A stretch of DNA of 60,000 bases from Polytrichum commune (Eukaryota > Streptophyta > Polytrichopsida > Polytrichales > Polytrichaceae): contig OX485804.1 in NCBI GenBank assembly GCA_950295325.1, positions 27,840,001 to 27,900,000 on the forward strand, given 5' to 3'. Shown here piece after piece: positions 9,877 to 19,884 of the stretch (its first letter is position 1; every line of letters begins with the position of its first letter). Position numbers and translations under genes: made by a program. The notes beneath the pieces were generated by a model. That model did not search any database. It was given only the letters and a program-made list of their open reading frames with translations, and was not told the origin of the DNA.

Positions 9877-12800
9877 TCAGTTAGTACAATAAATCTTAAG
9901 ACGATTGCCATTAATGCGAGTAGCTAAGGGTCGACCTTGAAAATCTTCTAGATCGCAAGAGCCATTTTCATAACTTTTAACCACTTTATAAGGACCTTGC
10001 CAACGAATTTTAAATTTTCCAGGAAATTTTTGAAAACGACTATCATAAAGTAAGACTAAGTCATTATCAGAGATGACTTTATTCTTCATCTTACTATCAT
10101 AGTAGGTTTTCCGCCATTTTTGAATTGCGGCTGTATTGAGATAAGTTTGTGCTCGGATTTCATCCAATTTTTCCAACATTGCAATCCGTTCCTCTAATGA
10201 TTCTGAGTCATCTAATCGCTCTTCCAACGCTATACGTAAAGATGGTAATTCCAATTCGATGGGTAGAATAGCCTCTTGGCCATAAACCAATTGAAAAGGG
10301 GTAAATTTGGTTGTGACTTTATAGGCTGTACGATATGCCCATAAGGCATCCAATAACTTAATGTCCCAGTCAACCATAGAACCTTGGACCGTTTTGGTAA
10401 TGATTTTACACAGAATTCCATTAGTCTTCTCTGTTTGACCATTGGCTCTCGGGTGATATGGGGTAGTAAGGCGATGTTTAATCTTGTATTTATCAGTTAA
10501 TAACTCAATGACATCATTAACAAAATGGGTACCTCTATCGCTAATCAACTCTCGTGGACAACCAAAGCGTGAGAGGATATTAGTTTTAAGGAATTTAGCA
10601 ACTGTTTCTTTATCATCCCGTTTAGTGGCTTCAGCCTCAGCCCATTTAGTGGCATAATCTGTAGCAACTAAAATATAACGATGACGTCCACTCTTACTAG
10701 GAGGGTTAATTGGACCAACAAAATCAATTCCCCATTTCTCAAAGGGTGCCAATGCTAGGATAGGGTGTAATGGCATTGCTGATGTGTCTGTAGGTTTACC
10801 CACCCTTTGACAAACGTCACACTGTCTAGCGTAAGTGACACAATCATTAAATAGGGTGGGCCACCAATATCCTGCTTGTAAGACTTTTCTAGCAGTGACA
10901 TTCCCCGCAAAATGACCTCCTGCGGGGTCACTATGACATCCTTGCAAAATCAAGGGTATTTCTGAACTCAGAATACAACGTCTCAATACACCATCTTTGC
11001 CCTTTTTGTACAACGTGTCGGCAATGATCGAGTATGGAGCTGCTCTAAAAGCCAATCGCTGTTGTTGTTTTTTAGAAAAATCCCTAGGGAATGTATTGGT
11101 TTGTAAGTAGTTAATTATCTCAGCGTATTCAGGAGACACCTTTTCTATGAAAAATAAATCAGCATCGGGGAAGGAGTCATCGATGGGTTCAGTGCCTAAC
11201 GCATCACTTAACCGTGATAAGTGGTCTGCGTTAGCATGACTCTTACCAGGTCGAACTTGGATAGTGAAATTGAACTCTTGTAATAATAAAACCCATCTAG
11301 CTATTCTTCCACTTAATTGGGGTTTGTTTATCATGTACTTTAGGGCATCGTGATCGACATGGAATACAAACTTATACCCTAATAGGTAATGTCTAAACTT
11401 TTGCACTGAGAAGATCATTCCTAGGGCTTCCCTCTCCGTGACTGTATAATTACGCTCTGCCTGAACTAATTGACGACTAGCAAAGTATATAGGATGGTCA
11501 TGACCTTTCTCATCTTTTTGGCTTAACACAGCCCCAACTGCTACATTTGACGCATCCACATACACTTCAAAGTCTTTTTCCCAATTAGGAGCTACTAATA
11601 TTGGTGCAGAGGCTAATTTCTTTTTAAGTTTATTAAAGGCTTCCGTACATGCCTGAGTCCAAACGGGTGGGGTATCGGTCCTCTTTAACAATTCAGTCAA
11701 TGGCATAGCGATGACCGAATAACGAAAGATGAAACGACGATAGTAGCCCGTGTGTCCTAAAAATCCTTTGACCTCTGAAACGGTGGTTGGTATAGGTAAT
11801 GAAGAGATGATTGCGATTTTCTCAGGGTCAGTCGCAACCCCTTGTTTTGATATTATGTGACCTACCAACTTACCAAATGGTACCAGAAACACTGACTTGG
11901 CTGTATTAATAGAAATTCCAACTTTCATACACTCATCAAAACATTCTTGAAGATGTTGTGCATGTTTCTCTTTGGTGCTATAGACTGCAAAATCATCCAG
12001 GAAGACTTCCATTGTACGATGGAGATATTTCTGAAATGTGTTAACCCCTAATCTAGAAAAGGTTCCAGGGGAGTTACACATACCAAACGGCATACGGGCA
12101 TGTGCGAAGACACCCCATGGTGTCGTGAAAGCAGTTAAGGGACGGTGGGGTGGATATATTGAAATTTGGTTATACCCAGAAAATCCATCCATAAAGGAAT
12201 AACAATCATATCCTGCTACTCCGTCCAACATACTGTTTGTGAATGGTAGAGGAAAATAATCCTTCTTAGTGACACTGTTTAACTTCCGATAATCCACACA
12301 TATTCGTAGTTTGCCGTTTTTCTTTGGTACTACGACTATGGGTGACACCCAATCACTATATGGAATAGGATAGATAATGCCGACTTCCAACAATTTATCC
12401 ACTTCTTCCTTAACTAATAGGGAATATTTTGGATTCATCCTATATTGTCTTTGTCGAACGGGGGTTGTTCCTTCCTCTAAAATAATCTTATGCTCACAGA
12501 TCTCTGGGGGAACTCCTCGCAAATCTTTGTACGTCCATGCAAAGACTTTAATATTCCTCTTAAAGAAATCTCTCCAAAACTTCCACTCATCATCCGTTAT
12601 TTTCTCATAGACTTTGATAATGCGGGGTGTGTTATCATCACTCAAATTCATATCTTTACACACATTCTTAACCACGTAATTTTTGACAGGTTGGTCAGAC
12701 TCAAACATGGTAGACTCCCATTTCTTAGCTAATTCATCCTTAACCAGTGTTTGGGGTCGTTCTTCTTCTTCTTGTACGATATGGACTAGTCTTAGTTGGT

Positions 12801-15426
12801 CAAAACTATGTATTTTCGTATTGTTGACCATGTTTACCGATAAGGTATTCTGCCAGGCTAGAATAGCATCATCAGAATCTCCATCACCAAGTGCACAAAA
12901 GTACTCTCCCATTCCTACGGGGCCATATTGGAATGGTTTATCGTTTATCCGGTGTATGGATTCACTCACCGTAGTCTCCCTTTCTGTTTCATAGCCATCA
13001 TCACTGGTGAACTCAGTTTCCTCATCTTGCGTTTCACCATGATATTGGGTAGGAAATAAAGGTAAAATTATTTTCTTTAACCCACTTCCAATGGTCAGTG
13101 TACCTTTCCCCCAATCTTCTTTGGCTTGTGCATCTAGCAACCATGTGCGTCCAAGAAGACCTGGATAAGACTGTACACCGTCCATTGTCTTAAAGACGAC
13201 ATAATCAATCTTATACTCAATATTGGCTACGAGAGTTGGAATTTGTTCCAATACTCCTAAGGGTTTTACTCGACTGCTGTCTGCCATTTTTAAAATAATG
13301 GTGGTAGAGACTACATTAGATATCCCTAATTCGTTCATGGTTTCCACATTCATCAAATTGACACTTGATCCCGTGTCAATTTGGAATCCCGGTATAAGAG
13401 CACCTCCTATAATGACATCAACGGTTGGGGCTCCCGGATCTCGACTTAAAGTAATGTCATGGACTGTTGCCGGTTTAGGCCGTCTACGTATCATGGATGA
13501 ACTTAAGGAACTGCGATATTGTGGTGCAACAGCCAACAATTGTTTCATTGTGATAGTTGGTTGTATTTTATCTAGATCTTCCATGATATCATAGGGTTTA
13601 AGGTCCTTAGATAACATCATCGTTCTAGACGATCGTGATGATGTCATTTTACCCTTAGGCCTTTCTCTCCTTGCTAAGGTCTTTAGACGGGGGTGAAGAA
13701 CATTAGTGGGTACAATAGGTGTATGAGGGTTGGAGACAACAACTGGAGGGTTGGTAACAACAGATGGCGATGGAATCTGAGCTTGCTCAAGAATCGTTGT
13801 TGGTACAACGTTAGCTTCCACAATTATTTTATCCTTTGGAGCTCTGATCAAGGGTGCTTGAGCATATTCAGAGAGACTCGTTTCCAAGTCACTGTGTTGT
13901 TCATTAAACCTCTCAGTACTAGACCCATTTTGTTGCTTTAAAGGTTGTTTTTGGGATCTAGTGGTCACTACACTCACTTCCTCGTCTAATCTCTTAGAGT
14001 GTTGAACTCTATGGACATTACGATCCTGTCTCTCATCCTCTTGTATAGTCACATGTTTACCTTTCTTCCAATCTCTATCAGATGGTGGACCCTCCTTACG
14101 GGGTTGATCACACTCGGTTGTAGGATGTCCTGCCTCTTTACAATTTCCACACAAAGGTATATATTGTTGAACCTTTCTAGGATTAGGACAGTCTCCTGCA
14201 TAATGACCTATCTCTCCACATCTGAAACACACTACATACTGGTTGGGCATCGGTGTCTTATAATTTTGGGTTCGGGGGTTATATGGAGGACCCCTCCAAT
14301 TTGGTGGTTGATTGGTATCACCCCAAGTTGGTTGATTCCCAAAACTAAGAGGCACTTGCCGACGGTTGAAATTTCTTTTGGGGTTATATCCCATGTTGGG
14401 CATATCACCCATTCGCTCTTGTTGCCAAGGTCGGGATTGGTTAGCATCTATCTGGTTGACCGCACGATTTCTAGGTAAATTCCAACACTCATTGACTGAA
14501 TGATTCCCTCCACAGAAAGTGCACTTAACTCTCAAACCTTTGGGAGTGGGACATTCATTAGACAGATGACCATGACCCTTACAGTTATTACACCATACAT
14601 TGGTTCTCTCTTCAGTTGGTGGGGGTCTTTTATTAGCCCCTTTTGTGATCTTTACCTCTAGATCTGCTAACTTCTTTGTGATATCCATAAGGGCTAGTTC
14701 TTGTGAATTGTTTTGAACCACGGGTGTAGGCTTCATCATTAGCCTTGGGGGTGTAAACAAATCTGCACTAGGATGTTTGAACTGTGTGGCATCTATCATG
14801 GGCTTAGCACCTGGATATGTTAGTGATTGACCAGGCAACACTGGGTGATAAGACTGATCATTCCCATGTAGGTCATAGAGGTCGTAGTTATAAGTATCAA
14901 AAGTGTATCGATCCTCTATACGGGACTCTTCCCAAGCTTTTGCCAAAGCAAAAGCTGCCTCAGCAGTAGCTGGAGCTCTCTCTCTCACATATAATTTTAA
15001 CTCAAAAGGATATAGACCTCCTATGAATATATTCCGTAAGAAATTATTCGGGATTTGATGGTTGGGCATTCTCAGTAGGATGTCACTCATTCTTCCCCAG
15101 TAATTGTCAATGGTTTCATTTATACTCATACGAATGGTTCTCAATTTCTCCATTAAACTGTTTTCAAACCCCAAGGGCCTAAAATATTGCAGGAATGCAT
15201 TCTTAAGGTCGTTCCAGTTAGCAAATGGTTGCTGACGGGAAAACCATAAGAATGCGTTCTCTTGCAATGTTGCTGCAAATACTTCCATTTGTTTGTCCGG
15301 AGGTACGCTATTTGCAGCACATGCAATCTCGAATTTCCTCACATGGACATCAGGATCTGTTCCCGGTCTACCCTGAAAATAGGGTAAGTTTACTACACTA
15401 TTGATCCTAGGAGGATTAGCCGCCAT
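9877..15426 (-). CDS. gag-pol: Fused gag-pol polyprotein (protease, RT, RNase H, integrase)
   Basis: This is 1,849 aa from the first in-frame ATG (15426-15424). The frame stays open upstream to 15933 without an ATG. In order: a retrotransposon gag domain (QGRPGTDPDVHVRKFEIAC... FLQYFRPLG); four zinc knuckles at about residues 275-425 (CNNCKGHGHLSNEC, CTFCGGNHSVNEC, CFRCGEIGHYAGDC, CGNCKEAGHPTTEC); an aspartic protease with DTGSS (Asp684); a reverse transcriptase with VPKKNGKLRICVDYRKLN and the catalytic FLDD (Asp1144/1145); an RNase H with YVDAS and TEREALG; an integrase with an HHCC zinc finger; and DDE residues beginning in WGIDFVGPI (Asp1568), ISDRGTHF and the Glu in GQTEKTNG. There is no chromodomain; the protein ends soon after a GPYKVV motif. 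All catalytic boxes are intact, so it could be active. Gag and Pol share one frame, so their ratio must be set by other means. Confidence 0.96.
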   Translation of the reverse strand: MAANPPRINSVVNLPYFQGRPGTDPDVHVRKFEIACAANSVPPDKQMEVFAATLQENAFLWFSRQQPFANWNDLKNAFLQYFRPLGFENSLMEKLRTIRMSINETIDNYWGRMSDILLRMPNHQIPNNFLRNIFIGGLYPFELKLYVRERAPATAEAAFALAKAWEESRIEDRYTFDTYNYDLYDLHGNDQSYHPVLPGQSLTYPGAKPMIDATQFKHPSADLFTPPRLMMKPTPVVQNNSQELALMDITKKLADLEVKITKGANKRPPPTEERTNVWCNNCKGHGHLSNECPTPKGLRVKCTFCGGNHSVNECWNLPRNRAVNQIDANQSRPWQQERMGDMPNMGYNPKRNFNRRQVPLSFGNQPTWGDTNQPPNWRGPPYNPRTQNYKTPMPNQYVVCFRCGEIGHYAGDCPNPRKVQQYIPLCGNCKEAGHPTTECDQPRKEGPPSDRDWKKGKHVTIQEDERQDRNVHRVQHSKRLDEEVSVVTTRSQKQPLKQQNGSSTERFNEQHSDLETSLSEYAQAPLIRAPKDKIIVEANVVPTTILEQAQIPSPSVVTNPPVVVSNPHTPIVPTNVLHPRLKTLARRERPKGKMTSSRSSRTMMLSKDLKPYDIMEDLDKIQPTITMKQLLAVAPQYRSSLSSSMIRRRPKPATVHDITLSRDPGAPTVDVIIGGALIPGFQIDTGSSVNLMNVETMNELGISNVVSTTIILKMADSSRVKPLGVLEQIPTLVANIEYKIDYVVFKTMDGVQSYPGLLGRTWLLDAQAKEDWGKGTLTIGSGLKKIILPLFPTQYHGETQDEETEFTSDDGYETERETTVSESIHRINDKPFQYGPVGMGEYFCALGDGDSDDAILAWQNTLSVNMVNNTKIHSFDQLRLVHIVQEEEERPQTLVKDELAKKWESTMFESDQPVKNYVVKNVCKDMNLSDDNTPRIIKVYEKITDDEWKFWRDFFKRNIKVFAWTYKDLRGVPPEICEHKIILEEGTTPVRQRQYRMNPKYSLLVKEEVDKLLEVGIIYPIPYSDWVSPIVVVPKKNGKLRICVDYRKLNSVTKKDYFPLPFTNSMLDGVAGYDCYSFMDGFSGYNQISIYPPHRPLTAFTTPWGVFAHARMPFGMCNSPGTFSRLGVNTFQKYLHRTMEVFLDDFAVYSTKEKHAQHLQECFDECMKVGISINTAKSVFLVPFGKLVGHIISKQGVATDPEKIAIISSLPIPTTVSEVKGFLGHTGYYRRFIFRYSVIAMPLTELLKRTDTPPVWTQACTEAFNKLKKKLASAPILVAPNWEKDFEVYVDASNVAVGAVLSQKDEKGHDHPIYFASRQLVQAERNYTVTEREALGMIFSVQKFRHYLLGYKFVFHVDHDALKYMINKPQLSGRIARWVLLLQEFNFTIQVRPGKSHANADHLSRLSDALGTEPIDDSFPDADLFFIEKVSPEYAEIINYLQTNTFPRDFSKKQQQRLAFRAAPYSIIADTLYKKGKDGVLRRCILSSEIPLILQGCHSDPAGGHFAGNVTARKVLQAGYWWPTLFNDCVTYARQCDVCQRVGKPTDTSAMPLHPILALAPFEKWGIDFVGPINPPSKSGRHRYILVATDYATKWAEAEATKRDDKETVAKFLKTNILSRFGCPRELISDRGTHFVNDVIELLTDKYKIKHRLTTPYHPRANGQTEKTNGILCKIITKTVQGSMVDWDIKLLDALWAYRTAYKVTTKFTPFQLVYGQEAILPIELELPSLRIALEERLDDSESLEERIAMLEKLDEIRAQTYLNTAAIQKWRKTYYDSKMKNKVISDNDLVLLYDSRFQKFPGKFKIRWQGPYKVVKSYENGSCDLEDFQGRPLATRINGNRLKIYCTN

Positions 15427-15933
15427 ATTGGGTAGCGGTACTATCGGTGGTAGCTGTACTACGGGTTGTAATTGTACTACTGGTTGTAAGGGAGGAGGTA
15501 CTAATTGTGCTATGGGTACTGACGGTGTATAAGGCGTAAACAATGGGTTGCCTTGTACATTGGCGTAAGCCTTTGGGTCAAGTTCAGGAGATGGTGTGCG
15601 TTCATAGGCAGTAGCCCACAATGGTGGAGTAGGTGAACTGGTGAGAGGTGAATTATCAGTAAATAAAACTTTCGGTGATAAGAAATCCCTCTCAACACTT
15701 GTTGTAGGTTTATTTACTGGTGTCTTAAAAATATCTCCTGGGATACTACCAGAACCCTCTCTTGCTTCCTCTAAAAATGGCTTAACCCAACTTCGTCTTC
15801 TATCCTGTGTTTGTTTCCTATACTCTCTGGCTGCCGCTCTATCTTCTCTAGCTTTATCACTAGCTGCCTTCCTTACGGATGCAGATTGAGAATGAGATTT
15901 TTCATGTGCGGATTCCAGTTTGACTATCTGTCC
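15427..15933 (-). other. ATG-less open extension of the gag frame
   Basis: The gag-pol frame has no stop between 15426 and 15933 (169 codons) but also no ATG. The encoded sequence is charged and then Pro-rich (for example EYRKQTQDRRRSW, then TSSPTPPLW), protein-like and in frame with gag. It starts 14 bases after the stop of ORF-b in another frame. Either gag begins at a non-ATG codon, or an intron or recoding event joins ORF-b to gag. Confidence 0.6.
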
Positions 15934-15949
15934 CTAACTACACCATCTT

Positions 15950-16450
15950 CTACCTACATATTAAACTAAACTTAATTGGGTGAAGGTAGAGTTGTACAGG
16001 TTCTCGCTGCATAAAGTCGGGTATAAAGGGTGTGGCTCGATAATTCGGGCTTCTGAATATAAACTTGTACTTCTTCCTAGATAACTTGATTCCTTGCCAT
16101 GTACCGTCCACTGGAGGTACTACTCTCGACGTTACACTCTTCAATCTTCCGTAGATACAGAATAAGAACCAAAGGGAAAAGGGTAATACAGGGATATCAT
16201 TCTTCACAATCACTCTTCTATATTCCTCTCCTTGGTCCCAAACTCTGTTGGTAATATTCCACTGCAAATCTAAGGGTAAAGCTACAAATCGCTCTATGAA
16301 TTCTTTGGGTGAGGGTACTCTCTCATGCTTAATACGGATTCCGTCCCCGTGGTAAGCAAGGCGAAAAAATCTATATAAAGCCGAAAATAAATATGGTCCC
16401 GAATATACTTCAAATGCATTAGACTCAGATATTTGCCAACACCACTCCAT
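15950..16450 (-). CDS. Leader ORF-b of the LTR element, 166 aa
   Basis: An ATG-initiated ORF (MEWCWQISESNAFEVY...) sits in a different frame from both neighbours. It ends at a TAG (15952-15950), 14 bases before the gag frame opens. Its composition is protein-like: Trp/Tyr/Phe-rich, globular, with a hydrophobic stretch LPFSLWFLFCIYG and a basic RKKYKF patch. I recognise no domain. Tat/Ogre-type elements are known to carry an additional ORF upstream of gag, so this may correspond in position. No homology claim can be made without a search. Confidence 0.65.
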   Translation of the reverse strand: MEWCWQISESNAFEVYSGPYLFSALYRFFRLAYHGDGIRIKHERVPSPKEFIERFVALPLDLQWNITNRVWDQGEEYRRVIVKNDIPVLPFSLWFLFCIYGRLKSVTSRVVPPVDGTWQGIKLSRKKYKFIFRSPNYRATPFIPDFMQREPVQLYLHPIKFSLICR

Positions 16451-16463
16451 TAATTCTTCAAGA

Positions 16464-16934
16464 CTAACTAGAGCAATATCGACACTGGGTTATGTCGATT
16501 GTCCTAGGCAGTCTCGGTAACTCTATTTGATCTTCTCTATAATATCCTCTACGAGTCTTCGTTAGGATCCTAGTTTGGCTTGTAGACACACTACCCCCTT
16601 CTCTAAACTCTTGTACTTTCCCTTGTTGAATATGTCTCCACAATGTTTCAGCACCGGGAAGATTATCCTCTCTATACGGGTTTCTCCTCAATCTCTCTGA
16701 CGTGTTATACACGTAGTGTTCTAGTCTAGTGAGTCTATCAGTGAAGATACTCAAAAGTTCATAAATTCGGTTATCAATTTTTATAATGGGTTGGGACACT
16801 GGACAAACATGATGAGACTTAGGGTAATTTGTAGGACTAGCGACAGGTGAATGACGTGGGTTGTGACTCCTAATCTCTTGCACCTTATCCCTAATCCTAT
16901 GCCCTCTAAGTCTCCATTTGTTTTGTGTATTCAT
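16464..16934 (-). CDS. Leader ORF-a of the LTR element, 156 aa
   Basis: This is the first ORF after the PBS (ATG at 16934-16932; a GTG four codons earlier is less likely in a eukaryote). The product is strongly basic (MNTQNKWRLRGHRIRDKVQE...), with many Arg/His, a short helix-forming stretch (IYELLSIFTDRLTRLEHYV) and a CRYCSS end. It stops 13 bases before ORF-b begins, in another frame. It may be a nucleic-acid-binding leader protein, or the first exon of a longer gag; function is unknown. Confidence 0.6.
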   Translation of the reverse strand: MNTQNKWRLRGHRIRDKVQEIRSHNPRHSPVASPTNYPKSHHVCPVSQPIIKIDNRIYELLSIFTDRLTRLEHYVYNTSERLRRNPYREDNLPGAETLWRHIQQGKVQEFREGGSVSTSQTRILTKTRRGYYREDQIELPRLPRTIDITQCRYCSS

Positions 16935-17000
16935 TGTAATTGACACCGGTCATTTGTTAATTATCCCTTTCCAATTTAACCTTAAAAGACGACCACAGCC

Positions 17001-17020
17001 TTCCCCGGCAGCGGCGCCAA
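17001..17020 (-). other. Primer-binding site, tRNA-Asp type
   Basis: Three bases inside the 5' LTR the element strand reads TTGGCGCCGCTGCCGGGGAA. The core is complementary to the 3' end of plant tRNA-Asp(GUC) including CCA, except for one position that would form a G:U-type pair. tRNA-Asp priming is established for Athila-type elements. Confidence 0.85.
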
Positions 17021-17023
17021 AAA

Positions 17024-18943
17024 TGTAGTAAGTTTTTGGTTTCTCTCTAAACAACAAAACCCAGGGAACAATGTCTCCAGGAAGACTGAGATAGTGTCTA
17101 TAAGGGTTAATGTCACTTTGGATTAAGGTTCATAATAACAACTTAGGTTCTTTCTTATTCCATTCCTTCTTTAATTCTTCATTCCTCCCCTCTTATGGTT
17201 CTTTTGTGCTTCCTCAGTCGTGAGTGATTCCGTCCTATCTTTGGGGTAATTTTCTATCACTCTACGTTTTTTACCTATTGCAGTTGTGAAGCTCAATGGC
17301 TTTGGCAATAGTCTTTTCGGATCTTGGCGATAGTCTTCCAATGGATTTTCATCCTATTGGGGTTAGTATCTTCTTCCTTCGTTAATTGATTATTTAATGC
17401 TATCAATCATAATTCAAATTGTATTGCTCAAAGAATTTGTTCCTTCACTTTATCTCATTTATCATTTATTACTCATAATGAAAAATTCACTTATCTCATG
17501 CTCTTCATTGTCCCACACAACACACAAGACATGCTTGAATTCCTGCATCCTTCTTCCATAATCACATAACACATAGGCTATAGCCATTAGGTTCCAACAC
17601 AACCTATTACAACTGCTAGCCTAATTCCTCTCACATCAAACCATATCTTTCTCATTCCTAATCATGTCAAAGCACGTTCTTTGTGGATTGGATTATTTAT
17701 CGACTCGACATCATCATGACACTCCGATTCTCATCATGTTTCGATAATCCCTCTAAACTTCTTGTCTCTCGAGGTAATGTCTCTCAACTCAGAACTACTT
17801 TATCATCATGACAACCTCGGTTACTTAAGTGGACCTTCTGGTGCCCTCATTGCTTCCCTCTTAGTGATAACCTCGGACAACTCTCTTTCCCTCATTCTCT
17901 CTCTCGCTCTCGCACAGGCTATAGGCAGTTATAAGACCTCCCAGTGCCCATGCCTACCAGCTCTCGGTTCTTCCTCTTGTGCCACTCTCAGCAGGCTCTC
18001 TCTCTCTCTCTCTCTCTCTCCTGTGTATCTCTCAGTAACTTGGTTGGCTCTGTAACTCTCTTGTTTCTACTGCGGCTCTCCTTTCTCGGTAATCTCAGCC
18101 TTAATCTGATCTCCTTGGCTATGCCTACTGTTCTGACAACTCTTGCTCAAGTTCTTACAGATGCTCTCACTTCGCTGTATCCCAACTACAGACTATGGCC
18201 ATTTCCATTTATCTTTACTTCGGCGATAGTCCATCCCTCTTTATGCTTCGTTCCTCTCTCTCACTGCCAATCACTCTCTGATTTCCACCTTAAGATAACT
18301 CCTCAATCTCAATCCAACAGGTTTCTTTCACAATGCAGGTTGCGACCTTTCACTCTCTCCTTTTTCCAATATGTCTCCAACTTCGATATCAACTTCGTTA
18401 ATTTGTCAACAGACTCTTTGGTCGCCGCTCTTCTTCACTCACAGATCCTCATGCTTGACTCAACTCCTTCCACTCAAGTCGTGCTAATTTCATTCACTCG
18501 TGCAAACTACTTGTGCACTGATTCAACAATAATGATCACATACATATTATGGCCATACTCAACATTTCCATGCAACTGTCTTTACTTCCTCAAACTAATT
18601 ACATCTTACTTAGCTACATCCCTCTATCACAGACGGCGATGTTCCAGCTCTGATCCTACTTCAAAAAAACAACTATGCTTGAGTCTAACTCTATCGCCTA
18701 TAGCCTGATTCTCTACAGCTATGGCTTCAGTAGATATAACGAGAAGTGTCTTCTCTCTGGCGATAGCCCGCTTATCAAGATCGGAGCTCCTGACGGTTGC
18801 AACTCCTGAAACTTCTTCCCTCGGCCTATAGCCTGCCGCTTTCATCCTAGACTAACTTTCATCCATCTTTTTAGTTACTTTATCACAAAAGAAAAGTTTT
18901 TTCTTCCTTTCTACCAGGCTATGGCCAGAAAATTGGTATTACA
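17024..18943 (-). repeat. Right LTR (5' LTR of the element)
   Basis: It is 1,920 bp, offset exactly 12,845 bases from the left LTR, with the same termini and no difference found in the segments compared. As the 5' LTR it should carry the promoter and RNA start; I could not place a convincing TATA box. The (CT)n block is at about 17996-18019. TSD ATGCC follows at 18944-18948. Confidence 0.95.
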
Positions 18944-18948
18944 ATGCC

Positions 18949-19324
18949 GGTAATTAGATACGGGCGTATTTTTTTCTTTTTCTTCTTCTTTCTCCCCCAC
19001 TACGATGCATTATAAGTGATAGTTTACATCTTTGGTCAAAGGTGGTTTTTGCACATGGGACATCAATATTATTAGAGATTATGGTTGAGGCATATATAAA
19101 GGCATGGCCAACACAACAATTGACCGCACGTAGTTATAACATGATCAAATGGCCAACTCAAGGAAAATGTCGCAATCAAAATCCCCCACAAAGCTCCCAT
19201 AAAGCTCAAGTTTTTGTTGTTGTCGAGTCTTGAACAATGAAGAAGGCTCAACACAAGAGTATTCTATGGTCGCCATCTACAAAACGGTCCTCTAAACTCA
19301 CTACAACTAAAACTTGTCGTATTT
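18949..19324. other. Spacer, no gene seen
   Basis: There is low-complexity pyrimidine sequence at 18969-18999 and otherwise unremarkable sequence. Short ORFs on both strands overlap each other and look random. Confidence 0.4.
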
Positions 19325-19884
19325 AGGGGTTGTTTACACCAGGGACCATGAAGTCGTCTTAAGGCCCTATAAAATCTGTGATTGGCTATTGAACTCGTCT
19401 CAGGACCACTTTGGTTTACACCAAGGAAAAAAATGTCAAAGTGACCATGGAGTTTGAGATCCCCAAAAGACACATTTTAAGGCCTACATTTGGTCCAATG
19501 AGTTTTGCAGTGGGTGAGGCAAAAGAGGTGCTCTAGTAGAAAAAGGCAGGGCCCCATGATAGAGAAATGTTGTTATAATAAATTTTAGTGATTTTTTTGG
19601 GGGAAGAGAAGTTGAAGGAAAAGAAAGACAAGAGAATGGCCAAACTTGAACTTTTTTTCAAAACTTCCCTTTTGGAGCATATGCATATATAAAGCATATT
19701 CACTTTTTGGTGGATGGTCATTCCTCTTGGTCCACATTCGGTTTACACCTATGAGGGGCCCAAAGGCTTTGTAAATTGATTTTTTTAAGAAATCGGACCA
19801 TGGAAGTTGGACCATGAAGTCGGACTATGGAAAAATGCCTTTTTCCATTGTCCAACTTCATGGTTCATGATGTAAACCGGCCCT
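19325..19884. repeat. Fold-back repeat family E, copy 2
   Basis: The ends are inverted: GGTTGTTTACACCAGGGACC at the left and, read in reverse complement from the right, GGTTTACATCATGAACCATG. Additional internal inverted GGACCATGG/CCATGGTCC-like blocks occur at 19798-19870. About 560 bp and non-coding. Related copies are at 285-870 and 40942-41862. Confidence 0.6.

Larger units (their letters stand above)
4174..18948 (-). mobile_element. Complete Ty3-type LTR retrotransposon with target duplication
   Basis: The element proper is 4179-18943 (14,765 bp). It has two 1,920-bp LTRs beginning TGTAGTAAG and ending GGTATTACA, and a perfect 5-bp TSD ATGCC at 4174-4178 and 18944-18948. All coding is on the minus strand, so the right LTR is the 5' LTR. 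In transcription order it has: PBS of tRNA-Asp type, ORF-a, ORF-b, gag-pol (integrase after RT/RNaseH, the Ty3 order), an 814-bp spacer, a 955-aa ORF, a polypurine tract, and the 3' LTR. There is no chromodomain after integrase. The tRNA-Asp primer and the extra ORF downstream of pol fit the Athila/Tat (OTA) non-chromovirus branch. Lineage placement is inference; a phylogeny of the RT would settle it. Every LTR segment compared was identical, so insertion was recent. Confidence 0.95.

Noticed and set aside
9877-10020. Chromodomain at the integrase C-terminus
   Set aside because: The protein ends soon after GPYKVV; no chromodomain pattern is present, so the element is not a chromovirus.
12377-14478. 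+ strand ORFs of up to 159 codons within gag-pol
   Set aside because: Antisense to conserved gag-pol domains, with biased composition only.
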